DNA of 8,544 bases, taken from NCBI GenBank assembly GCA_025351545.1, contig JANXVQ010000660.1:1-8544 (forward strand), in the 5' to 3' direction. Every line of letters begins with the position of its first letter. The first letter of the stretch is position 1. This DNA is from Spirosoma sp. (GTDB taxonomy: Bacteria > Bacteroidota > Bacteroidia > Cytophagales > Spirosomataceae). This document shows positions 1 through 6,108 of this stretch, one piece after another. Position numbers and translations under genes: made by a program. The notes beneath the pieces are model-generated. The model was not told where the DNA came from. It saw only the letters and a list, made by a program, of their open reading frames with translations, and did not search any database.

Positions 1-1
1 G

Positions 2-595
2 CGCTCAGATTATGCTCAGGAAGCCATGTTTATGTATGCATATTCCTTGTATAAAGACACGCCCTCCTTTAATCTTGACCAGTCGAATACGCTGACAGCT
101 ACGTCGGCTCTTCAGGATTTTGTAAATGCCTACCCCGATAGCAAGTACAAAGAGGAATCAACCAAGTTGATTCTGGAACTTCGTGGAAAACTGGAACGGA
201 AAGCCTACGAGAAAGCCAAGTTATATTTTAAAACGAGCGGCTTTAACATTGCTTCCTATAAATCGTCGGTTATTTCAATTAATAACTTTCAAAAGGAATT
301 TCCTGATTCTGAGTACAATGAAGAACTGGCTTTCCTGAAAGTTGATGCTGAGTTTAGTCTGGCGCAGAACAGTCTGGAAACGAAGCAAAAGGAACGTTAT
401 CTGGAGGCTATCAGTTATCATCAGGTGTTTGTGGATAAGTATCCCAAAAGTCAGTTACTGAAGCAGTCTGAAAAGATGTACGAAACCAGCCAGAAAGAAA
501 TTGATCGCTTGGATAAGCTGGAACAGGAACGGGAAAAAGAACGGGAACGACTAAAAGAAGCCAATCGCCCGGCAAAGGTGACGGCAGCAAATTAA
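2..595 (+). CDS. bamD: Outer membrane protein assembly factor BamD (3' part; start lies before the window)
   Basis: BamD is a periplasm-facing outer-membrane lipoprotein that, with BamA, folds and inserts beta-barrel proteins. The reading frame is open from base 2, so the first ATG at 26 is internal. The visible 197 residues lack the signal peptide, lipobox and first TPR units. What can be seen are TPR-type helical repeats: a YAQEAMFMYAYSLY helix (the BamD pattern of short helices rich in A and Y), then NLDQSNT and ALQDFVNAYPDSKYKEES, and two later units with the same 'F...(F/Y)P.S' turn (NNFQKEFPDSEYNEE and YHQVFVDKYPKSQLLKQ). The last 35 or so residues are a highly charged Lys/Glu/Arg helix. 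The gene lies 24 nt before rpoZ, the usual Bacteroidota arrangement, and is probably co-transcribed with it. The call is from TPR pattern plus context; another TPR lipoprotein is a much weaker alternative. Confidence 0.9.
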   Translation, partial: RSDYAQEAMFMYAYSLYKDTPSFNLDQSNTLTATSALQDFVNAYPDSKYKEESTKLILELRGKLERKAYEKAKLYFKTSGFNIASYKSSVISINNFQKEFPDSEYNEELAFLKVDAEFSLAQNSLETKQKERYLEAISYHQVFVDKYPKSQLLKQSEKMYETSQKEIDRLDKLEQEREKERERLKEANRPAKVTAAN

Positions 596-619
596 TATAG
601 TTTATAGTTAACTAAATAC

Positions 620-934
620 ATGGCCACAAATCCGTCTATCATTACCCGCAATAGCGACAAGATTGCGATTCAAACCGGAAATCTGTATGAATCGGTTTCG
701 ATTATTTCGAAACGTGCCCGGCAGATCGCGACAAAGAACAAGGAAGAATTGAGTAACAAATTGTCAGAGTTCGTTTCAGCAGTTGATAACCTCGAAGAAG
801 TCTTTGAAAACCGCGAACAAATCGAAATATCGAAGTTCTACGAACGGATGCCAAAGCCAACGTCCATCGCTATAGATGAGTTTCTGGAAGGTAAAGTGTA
901 CTGGCGTTACAACGACGAAGACGCTCAACAGTAA
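620..934 (+). CDS. rpoZ: DNA-directed RNA polymerase subunit omega
   Basis: Omega is the small RNA polymerase subunit that wraps the C-terminal part of beta-prime and helps core assembly. The 104-residue product has the Bacteroidota form: an early segment TGNLYESVSIISKRARQI (about residues 20-37), equivalent to the Rpb6/omega helix that contacts beta-prime, then NKEELSNKLSEF and an acidic C-terminal half. The segment PTSIAIDEFLEGKVYWRY is typical of the Bacteroidota proteins. Length fits the group. The ATG at 620 is the only sensible start; the upstream bases are A/T rich without a Shine-Dalgarno site, as is normal in this phylum. It follows bamD by 24 nt and is followed 20 nt later by a strong hairpin, so bamD-rpoZ probably ends a transcription unit here. 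Confidence 0.93.
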   Translation: MATNPSIITRNSDKIAIQTGNLYESVSIISKRARQIATKNKEELSNKLSEFVSAVDNLEEVFENREQIEISKFYERMPKPTSIAIDEFLEGKVYWRYNDEDAQQ

Positions 935-954
935 TGTCAAGTGTTAAGTTTTGT

Positions 955-988
955 CAAGAACCGCATGGTATTCGCCGTGCGGTTCTTG
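955..988 (+). terminator. Intrinsic terminator after rpoZ
   Basis: A perfect 11-bp inverted repeat, CAAGAACCGCA (955-965) with TGCGGTTCTTG (978-988), can be extended inward by two G-C pairs and two G-T wobbles to close a 4-nt loop at 970-973. It is followed by a T-rich stretch (GTATTTTAATGGTTTAATTTTC). It starts 20 nt after the rpoZ stop and 70 nt before coaBC, so it probably separates bamD-rpoZ from coaBC. The T tract is interrupted, so termination may be partial. Confidence 0.8.
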
Positions 989-1057
989 GTATTTTAATGG
1001 TTTAATTTTCAGCGTACACAAACGAAAAAACAGTCTATTGTCTTTCTCAACAACCCA

Positions 1058-2284
1058 ATGTCGGTAGCGGGCAAACGAATTCTTCTGGGTGTTACAGGCA
1101 GTATTTCGGCTTATAAAGCGGCCCTTTTGGTTCGGCTTTTGGTAAAAGCCGGTGCCGAAGTGCAAGTAATTATGACGGAGTCGGCACAGATGTTCATTAC
1201 GCCATTGACGTTGAGCACACTGTCGAAACGGCCTGTATCATCGAATTTTGTCAATGCCCGGAGTGACCATCCCGGTGATGGAAGCTGGAACAATCACGTT
1301 GAGTTGGGCTTATGGGCCGATGCCATTGTGATCGCTCCTGCATCGGCACACACATTAGCACGTTGCGCGACTGGCTCCTGCAATGATTTACTTTCGGCTG
1401 TCTATCTGTCGGCCCGCTGTCCGGTATTTTTTGCACCAGCAATGGACGTCGATATGTACCACCATCCGACAACAACTGAAAACCTGCGCCGACTTGAATC
1501 GTTTGGTAATCACATTATCAGGTCCGAGCATGGCGAACTGGCTAGTGGACTGGTTGGCAAAGGACGATTGGCTGAACCTGAAACTATCGTACAAATTCTT
1601 GATGCGTTCTGGGCCGAAAGTAGTAAACAACATCTATTATTATCAGGCAGGAAAATAGTAATAACGGCGGGACCAACCCAGGAAGCAATCGACCCGGTGC
1701 GTTACATTAGTAATCATTCGACGGGCAAAATGGGTTATGCTATTGCCAGAGCTTTTGCACAGGCTGGTGCCGATGTTACTTTAATAAGTGGCCCTACGGC
1801 GCTGCCCCTTCCCGCTCCTACTGTCCGGCGTATCAACGTCCGCTCGGCACAGGAGATGTTTGAGGCTACACAAGCGGCTTTTATTGATGCCGACATTATT
1901 GTATTGAGCGCTGCCGTTGCCGACTATACACCCGCTCACCCCGCCGAGCAAAAAATTAAAAAGAAAGAATCCATTTTTTCGCTTGAGTTAACCAAAACCA
2001 TCGACATTGCCGCTACGCTGGGTGCCCAAAAACGACCGGGTCAGTTGCTAATGGGATTTGCACTCGAAACCGACAATGAACGAGAGAATGCATTGAAAAA
2101 ACTTTACGCTAAGAATTTAGACTGGATTGTGTTAAATTCACTTCGTGATTCAGGAGCAGGTTTCGGGCACGACACAAACAAAATTACCGTTATTGATAAA
2201 GATGAACAAACTTATGAATTTGCCCTTAAATCGAAGGATGATGTGGCACAGGATTTAGTGAGTTTAGTCCTAAAATCGCTCTGA
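1058..2284 (+). CDS. coaBC: Bifunctional phosphopantothenoylcysteine decarboxylase / phosphopantothenate-cysteine ligase
   Basis: This fused enzyme carries out two steps of coenzyme A synthesis: ligation of 4'-phosphopantothenate to cysteine (CoaB) and FMN-dependent decarboxylation of the product to 4'-phosphopantetheine (CoaC). The 408-residue length matches the family. CoaC occupies about residues 1-185: GVTGSISAYKA (11-21) for FMN binding, the catalytic His80 in NNHVELGLWAD, PASAHTLA (94-101), APAMDVDMYHHP (126-137) and the substrate clamp GELASGLVGKGRL (159-171). CoaB occupies about 197-408: TAGPTQEAIDPVR (203-215), N219 in SNHSTGKMG, AAVADY (285-290), KIKK (299-302) and LTKTIDIA. Oddities are Asp130 where the usual PxMN motif has Asn, and Ser163 where Escherichia coli has the active-site Cys158; from memory these occur in other Bacteroidota, but they deserve checking. 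The ATG at 1058 gives the expected N-terminus. porD follows after 30 nt. Confidence 0.98.
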   Translation: MSVAGKRILLGVTGSISAYKAALLVRLLVKAGAEVQVIMTESAQMFITPLTLSTLSKRPVSSNFVNARSDHPGDGSWNNHVELGLWADAIVIAPASAHTLARCATGSCNDLLSAVYLSARCPVFFAPAMDVDMYHHPTTTENLRRLESFGNHIIRSEHGELASGLVGKGRLAEPETIVQILDAFWAESSKQHLLLSGRKIVITAGPTQEAIDPVRYISNHSTGKMGYAIARAFAQAGADVTLISGPTALPLPAPTVRRINVRSAQEMFEATQAAFIDADIIVLSAAVADYTPAHPAEQKIKKKESIFSLELTKTIDIAATLGAQKRPGQLLMGFALETDNERENALKKLYAKNLDWIVLNSLRDSGAGFGHDTNKITVIDKDEQTYEFALKSKDDVAQDLVSLVLKSL

Positions 2285-2297
2285 GAGACAAGCGATT
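2274..2297 (+). repeat. Short inverted repeat around the coaBC stop codon
   Basis: AATCGCT (2274-2280) and AGCGATT (2291-2297) form a 7-bp perfect stem with a 10-nt loop. The coaBC TGA stop (2282-2284) lies in the loop. There is no T tract, so it is not a convincing terminator. It could be a weak RNA structure in the coaBC-porD junction, or chance. Confidence 0.4.
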
Positions 2298-2314
2298 ACA
2301 CAGAGTCAGCAAGA

Positions 2315-3220
2315 ATGAAAACGATACAGATTTTACTGGTATTAAGTTGCTTGATAGGGTCGGCGCGGGCGCAGGAGCTGAACTGTCAGGTAACAATCAA
2401 TTCTGATCAGTTATTTGCGCAGCAAAAAACTGATTTCTCGTATGTTAATCAGCTAAAAGGAATCATCACCGAGTTTATGAACAACCGGCGATGGAGCAAC
2501 GACCAGTTTGCAGTTACAGAGCGAATTAACTGCTCAATAAATATCAACTTGCTGAAATCGCTGACGCAGGGAGTATTTGAAGCAACCGCGCAGATTATCG
2601 TGACACGTCCCGTGTATGGCACAAACTACGAGACAACCACTTTTAGTTACGTTGATCGGGCCTTTAACTTTGTGTATCTGCCAACGACACCCGTTTATTT
2701 TCGGGAAAATCAGTTTTCAGACGACCTTACCTCCATGCTGGCCTTCTATGCCAATGTGATTTTGGCGGTTGACTACGACACCTTTAGCAAACAGGGCGGC
2801 AATCCATTTGTGCAACGTGCCTATTCTATTACAAATCTGGCTCAGCAAGGATCACCCAATGGAGCCTGGCAGAATGGCGGTGACCGTCGAAATCGGTACT
2901 GGCTCATCGAAAATATGCAAAATCAGCAGTTGATTCCTTTTCGGGACGGCGTCTATACCTACCACCGACTGGGCTTGGATGTATTTGCAGCCAACCCCGT
3001 GCAGGTACGCAAACAAATGCTTACTTTGCTGACAACCATCCGTACCATTGGTCTGCAACTGCCTAACTCCGTGTTAATCAATTCATTTTTCGACGCTAAA
3101 TCGCTGGAAATTTATAATATACTTTACGAAGGGACTCCAGCCGAACGCAAGCAAGCCTTCGACTTACTTTCATTTCTGGACCCTGCCAAAACCGAGAACT
3201 ACCGAAAATTAATACAGTAA
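2315..3220 (+). CDS. porD: DUF4835 family protein, related to type IX secretion protein PorD
   Basis: This is a secreted protein of 301 residues that I recognise as the DUF4835 family, found in Bacteroidota between coaBC and recN and, in Porphyromonas, linked under the name PorD to assembly of the type IX secretion system. A cleavable signal peptide is clear: MKTIQILLVLSCLIGSARA, residues 1-19, then QELNCQV, so the product should be periplasmic or exported. The body shows the family pattern: an N-terminal beta-rich part (QELNCQVTINSDQL; EATAQIIVTRPVYGTNYETT), then FNFVYLPTTPVYFRENQFSDDLTSMLAFYANVILAVDYDTFS, and a helical C-terminal half containing RNRYWLIENM, YTYHRLGLDVF and a late NSVLINSFFDAKSLEIYNI. 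No catalytic motif is visible. Family assignment is firm; the PorD role is knowledge of relatives and has not been shown for this organism. It probably shares a transcript with coaBC. Confidence 0.88.
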   Translation: MKTIQILLVLSCLIGSARAQELNCQVTINSDQLFAQQKTDFSYVNQLKGIITEFMNNRRWSNDQFAVTERINCSININLLKSLTQGVFEATAQIIVTRPVYGTNYETTTFSYVDRAFNFVYLPTTPVYFRENQFSDDLTSMLAFYANVILAVDYDTFSKQGGNPFVQRAYSITNLAQQGSPNGAWQNGGDRRNRYWLIENMQNQQLIPFRDGVYTYHRLGLDVFAANPVQVRKQMLTLLTTIRTIGLQLPNSVLINSFFDAKSLEIYNILYEGTPAERKQAFDLLSFLDPAKTENYRKLIQ

Positions 3221-3240
3221 GCAGTTGCCTGTATTAATTT
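3206..3240 (+). repeat. 12-bp inverted repeat spanning the porD stop codon
   Basis: AAATTAATACAG (3206-3217) and CTGTATTAATTT (3229-3240) are perfect 12-bp reverse complements with an 11-nt loop that begins with the porD TAA stop (3218-3220). The stem is A/T rich with only two G-C pairs, and no long T run follows, so it is a weak intrinsic terminator at best. It sits in the porD-recN junction, 39 nt before the recN TTG start, and could reduce read-through into recN or mark the transcript end. Confidence 0.6.
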
Positions 3241-3279
3241 GAGACTTATTCACTGTTCACAGCTAACTATTCGCTGATT

Positions 3280-4953
3280 TTGCTTTCGCATTTACTCATA
3301 AAAAATTACGCGTTAATTGACGAACTAGAACTGTCGCCCGATCGTGAGCTTAATATTGTTACGGGCGAAACAGGAGCAGGTAAGTCAATTATACTGGGGG
3401 CTATTGGGTTGCTGCTTGGCAATCGGGCCGATACGCGCGTTTTGTATAATCCTGAACAGAAATGCGTTATCGAAGGGGTATTCGGCGTATCCGGCTATCG
3501 TATCGAACGAATTTTTGACGAAGAAGAATTAGATTATTCCGATACCTGCATTGTCCGCCGTGAAATCGGGGTAAGTGGTAAATCGCGCGCATTTGTCAAT
3601 GATACACCCGTCAATCTGGAAACGCTTCGGCGCATAACCAGCCAGATGATGGACATTCACTCACAGCACGATTCGGTATTGCTTGGCTCGAATGAATATC
3701 AATTGGAAATTGTGGATACGTATGCTCAAAACGAAGAACGTATACGCGCTTATCGACTTGATTATCAGAGTTACCGGACAAAAAAGACGCATTATGATCA
3801 GTTGCAGACTGAGGCTTCGGCCATGCGAAAAGAGTTTAACTACAATAATTTTTTATACGAAGAATTGGTCAAAGCGCAGCTTCAGTCCAACGAGCAGGAA
3901 ACTCTTGAACAGGAGTTGACAATCCTCGAAAACGCCGAAGATATTAAGGAGCGCCTGCAGGTAGCATACGAATACTTAGATAATACTGAGCAGTCAGTTA
4001 TTGATTTTTTAAAAGGCACAGTCAGTAACCTGACCTATATCAGTAAGTTATCAAATCAATACGAGCAATTGCAGCAAAGGGCACAAAGTAGCCTGATTGA
4101 ACTACGTGACCTGGCCGACGAAATTAGTGTTGAGCAGAGCCGCGTTGAAATAGACGACGTCCGCGCCGAAACCATTCGGGAACGGCTGAATTTACTGTAT
4201 CAGCTTCAAACCAAACACCAGGTTAAAGGGGTGGAGGAACTGATTGTATTAAGCAATGAACTCGGACAAAAAGTGAGTAAAGTGCTCAATCTGGACGATG
4301 CACTGGCCGATGCCAAAGGCCAGGCAGAAGCTGCCCGTCAGAAGCTTCAAACCAGCGCCGATGCCTTATCGGCTTCCCGAAAACTAGTCATTCAACCAAT
4401 TGAGTCCGAGATTGGTCACTTGCTGAACGACCTCGGCATGCCAAATGCATCTCTAAAAATACAGGCTGAACTCGGTAAACCAACCCCAACGGGTGTAGAC
4501 ACGATTTCATTTCTATTCAGTGCGAATAAAGGTGTTAAACCGCAACAATTAAAAAACGTAGCGTCGGGTGGTGAGTTTTCGCGATTGATGATGGCTATCA
4601 AATATATCTTAGCCAGCAAACGATCGTTACCCACCATTGTCTTCGATGAAATTGACGCGGGTGTTTCGGGTGAGATTGCCATCAAAATGGGCAACATGAT
4701 GCGCGATATGGCACACAATCACCAGATTATTGCCATCACACATCTTCATCAAATAGCAGGTCAGGGCACAGCACACTACTTTGTTTATAAAGACCATTCG
4801 GCTGATAAAACCGTCAGCCGTATTAAAAAATTAACGCTGGACGAGCGTATTAACGAAATTGCGCAGATGATTGGCGGCAACAATCCATCAGCCAGTGCGC
4901 TCAAGAACGCGCGTGAAATTTTAAAACAACGCGCGGCCTCAACGGCAAAATAA
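3280..4953 (+). CDS. recN: DNA repair protein RecN, SMC-like ATPase (TTG start)
   Basis: RecN is a cytoplasmic SMC-like ATPase that holds DNA ends together during double-strand-break repair. The 557-residue product has the full family layout: an N-terminal head beginning MLSHLLIKNYALIDELEL, Walker A GETGAGKS (29-36), SQHDSVLL in the Q-loop region, a central coiled coil of about residues 150-370 rich in Glu/Gln/Leu, and a C-terminal head with the ABC signature SGGEFSRL (429-436), Walker B TIVFDEIDAG (452-461) and His488 in ITHLHQIA. Length is normal and all ATPase motifs are intact. The start is TTG at 3280: it gives exactly the family N-terminus, and no in-frame ATG or GTG lies in the open stretch just upstream or within the conserved N-terminus. 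The weak start and the hairpin before it suggest low basal expression. I see no obvious SOS box, but Bacteroidota LexA sites are not well defined to me. Confidence 0.97.
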   Translation: MLSHLLIKNYALIDELELSPDRELNIVTGETGAGKSIILGAIGLLLGNRADTRVLYNPEQKCVIEGVFGVSGYRIERIFDEEELDYSDTCIVRREIGVSGKSRAFVNDTPVNLETLRRITSQMMDIHSQHDSVLLGSNEYQLEIVDTYAQNEERIRAYRLDYQSYRTKKTHYDQLQTEASAMRKEFNYNNFLYEELVKAQLQSNEQETLEQELTILENAEDIKERLQVAYEYLDNTEQSVIDFLKGTVSNLTYISKLSNQYEQLQQRAQSSLIELRDLADEISVEQSRVEIDDVRAETIRERLNLLYQLQTKHQVKGVEELIVLSNELGQKVSKVLNLDDALADAKGQAEAARQKLQTSADALSASRKLVIQPIESEIGHLLNDLGMPNASLKIQAELGKPTPTGVDTISFLFSANKGVKPQQLKNVASGGEFSRLMMAIKYILASKRSLPTIVFDEIDAGVSGEIAIKMGNMMRDMAHNHQIIAITHLHQIAGQGTAHYFVYKDHSADKTVSRIKKLTLDERINEIAQMIGGNNPSASALKNAREILKQRAASTAK

Positions 4954-5018
4954 TATTCGATCACGGGTCGATTAATAAAATATCCCTCGCATACCCTATT
5001 TTAAATATATCATTTCTT

Positions 5019-5474
5019 ATGCATAAACTTATTCTTTTCATTACCGGACTACTTCTGGTTTCCGGAACTTTTTGGGCTTGCAACTCGGGTGAAAATAGGG
5101 TCAAAGAGACCGAAAACGAAGTATTTGCCATTCATGACGAAGTAATGCCAAAAATTGATGACATCATGAAACTGCAAAAACAGTTGAAGCTGCGCATTAC
5201 ATCGATCGACAGCCTGAAAGCAAGCGGCTCTGCCGTAGCTTCCCTTCGAACCAATGAAGAACGGGAACAGGCTAGCCGCTTAAGTCGTAATCTGACTGTT
5301 GCCGATAGCCTTATGATGGACTGGATGAGCCGTTACAATGGTGACACACTCACTAAATTACCATCCGACGGAGCCCTGCGTTATTTATCAGGGCAAAAAG
5401 ATCAAATCACCGATGTCAAAACAAAAGTTACTACCAGTATTGAACAGGCTCGTCAGTTTTTGGGCAAAAAATAA
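5019..5474 (+). CDS. Small helical lipoprotein of unknown function
   Basis: I do not recognise a characterised family; related proteins in this phylum are, from memory, sometimes labelled 'viral A-type inclusion protein', a name without functional value. The 151-residue product starts MHKLILFITGLLLVSGTFWAC, a typical signal peptide with Cys21 as the likely lipidated residue. The lipobox FWAC is atypical at positions -3 and -2, but Bacteroidota are tolerant. The mature part is charged and predicted helical, with helices at about 26-68, 77-106 and 125-148, suggesting a helical hairpin or bundle. Cys21 is its only cysteine. His39, Met43 and Met50 fall on one helix, Met99, Met100 and Met103 on another. 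The last 62 nt overlap the SCO gene in a different frame, so the two are probably translated in a coupled way. Its place before SCO and cytochrome c suggests an accessory envelope role in copper or heme redox work; this is inference. Confidence 0.75.
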   Translation: MHKLILFITGLLLVSGTFWACNSGENRVKETENEVFAIHDEVMPKIDDIMKLQKQLKLRITSIDSLKASGSAVASLRTNEEREQASRLSRNLTVADSLMMDWMSRYNGDTLTKLPSDGALRYLSGQKDQITDVKTKVTTSIEQARQFLGKK

Positions 5475-6108
5475 GGCATCTCTTCTGCTAATCGGATTAA
5501 TATCGACCTTAGCAGGTTGTGGAGCAGGGACTGATAAACTCCCTATTCTGGGTCATCGGGAAGCCGTTACGAAACTTGTCGATGGCAAATCGGTGACCGA
5601 TTCAGTCTATCAGTCGATCCCCGATTTCAAATTTGTCAGCCAGTACGGTGACACGGTTATGGCTAAAACCCTCGATAATAAAATATACGTAGCCGACTTT
5701 TTCTTCACCAGTTGTCCAACGATTTGCCCGAAGATGAAAGTGCAGTTGAAGCGGGTTTATGAAAAATTTAAGGGAAACCCGAACGTAATGCTGCTTTCGC
5801 ATACTATTGATCCTGCCCACGATTCGGTAGCGGTGCTGAAAGAATTTGCGCAAAACCTTGGCGTTACAGGTCAGCAGTGGCTTTTTGTAACCGGAGACCG
5901 CGACAAGATTTATGAAATTGGCCAAAACAGCTACATGGTTACGGCTCAGGCCGATTCCACAGCACCGGGGGGTGTTGTCCATAGTGGTGCGTTTATTTTG
6001 GTCGATAAAGCCAAACACATCCGCGGTATTTACGATGGCACTACCGAAGCTGGTGTCAACAAATTAATGAACGATATGGACCGGCTTCTGGCTGAATATA
6101 AATTATGA
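5413..6108 (+). CDS. SCO family protein (Sco1/SenC/PrrC), membrane-anchored copper chaperone-like
   Basis: SCO proteins are thioredoxin-fold proteins facing the periplasm that bind copper and help assemble the CuA site of cytochrome oxidase, or act as thiol reductants. With the ATG at 5413 the product has 231 residues. Residues 1-36 form a lipoprotein signal with a long basic front end and the lipobox LAGC, Cys36 being the lipid site. The thioredoxin fold follows: IPDFKFVSQYGD (69-80), the metal-binding FFFTSCPTICPKM with Cys101 and Cys105 (CxxxC), ISHTIDP-type segment LLSHTIDPAHDS (127-138), WLFVTGD (156-162), and the third ligand His190 in VVHSGAFILVD. All three copper ligands are present. 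An upstream in-frame ATG at 5338 would add 25 residues before the signal peptide and is unlikely. It overlaps the preceding lipoprotein gene by 62 nt and the cytochrome gene by 4 nt. Confidence 0.95.
   Translation: MSKQKLLPVLNRLVSFWAKNKASLLLIGLISTLAGCGAGTDKLPILGHREAVTKLVDGKSVTDSVYQSIPDFKFVSQYGDTVMAKTLDNKIYVADFFFTSCPTICPKMKVQLKRVYEKFKGNPNVMLLSHTIDPAHDSVAVLKEFAQNLGVTGQQWLFVTGDRDKIYEIGQNSYMVTAQADSTAPGGVVHSGAFILVDKAKHIRGIYDGTTEAGVNKLMNDMDRLLAEYKL

Noticed and set aside
596..614. Tandem TATAGTT repeat (596-609) and palindrome TAGTTAACTA (605-614) between bamD and rpoZ
   Set aside because: Both are short and in A/T-rich sequence, with no further copies seen; an operator is possible but cannot be supported.
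944..1165. A 73-codon minus-strand frame covering the rpoZ-coaBC gap
   Set aside because: It runs through the terminator hairpin and into the coaBC start, has no signal or domain, and is best explained as chance.
1111..1658. Several open frames of 60-91 codons on both strands inside coaBC
   Set aside because: They lie wholly within a gene with clear family motifs throughout, have no recognisable product, and contain the compositional pattern expected of out-of-frame reading.
3234..3241. TTAATTTG before recN as a -7 promoter element
   Set aside because: It differs from TAnnTTTG at one base, overlaps the inverted repeat arm, and has no TTG at suitable spacing upstream.
4416..4718. A 100-codon minus-strand frame inside recN
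   Set aside because: It mirrors the conserved RecN C-terminal ATPase region and shows no independent features.
4954..5018. Possible promoter for the lipoprotein-SCO-cytochrome cassette
   Set aside because: The gap is A/T rich, as expected before a start, but contains no TTTG and so no Bacteroidota-type TAnnTTTG element; I could not place a promoter.
5338..5412. Earlier ATG for the SCO gene at 5338
   Set aside because: It would put 25 polar residues before an already long signal peptide and enlarge the overlap with the upstream gene to 137 nt.
5602..6018. A 138-codon minus-strand frame inside the SCO gene
   Set aside because: The plus strand holds a full SCO domain with all metal ligands; the antisense frame has no recognisable domain.
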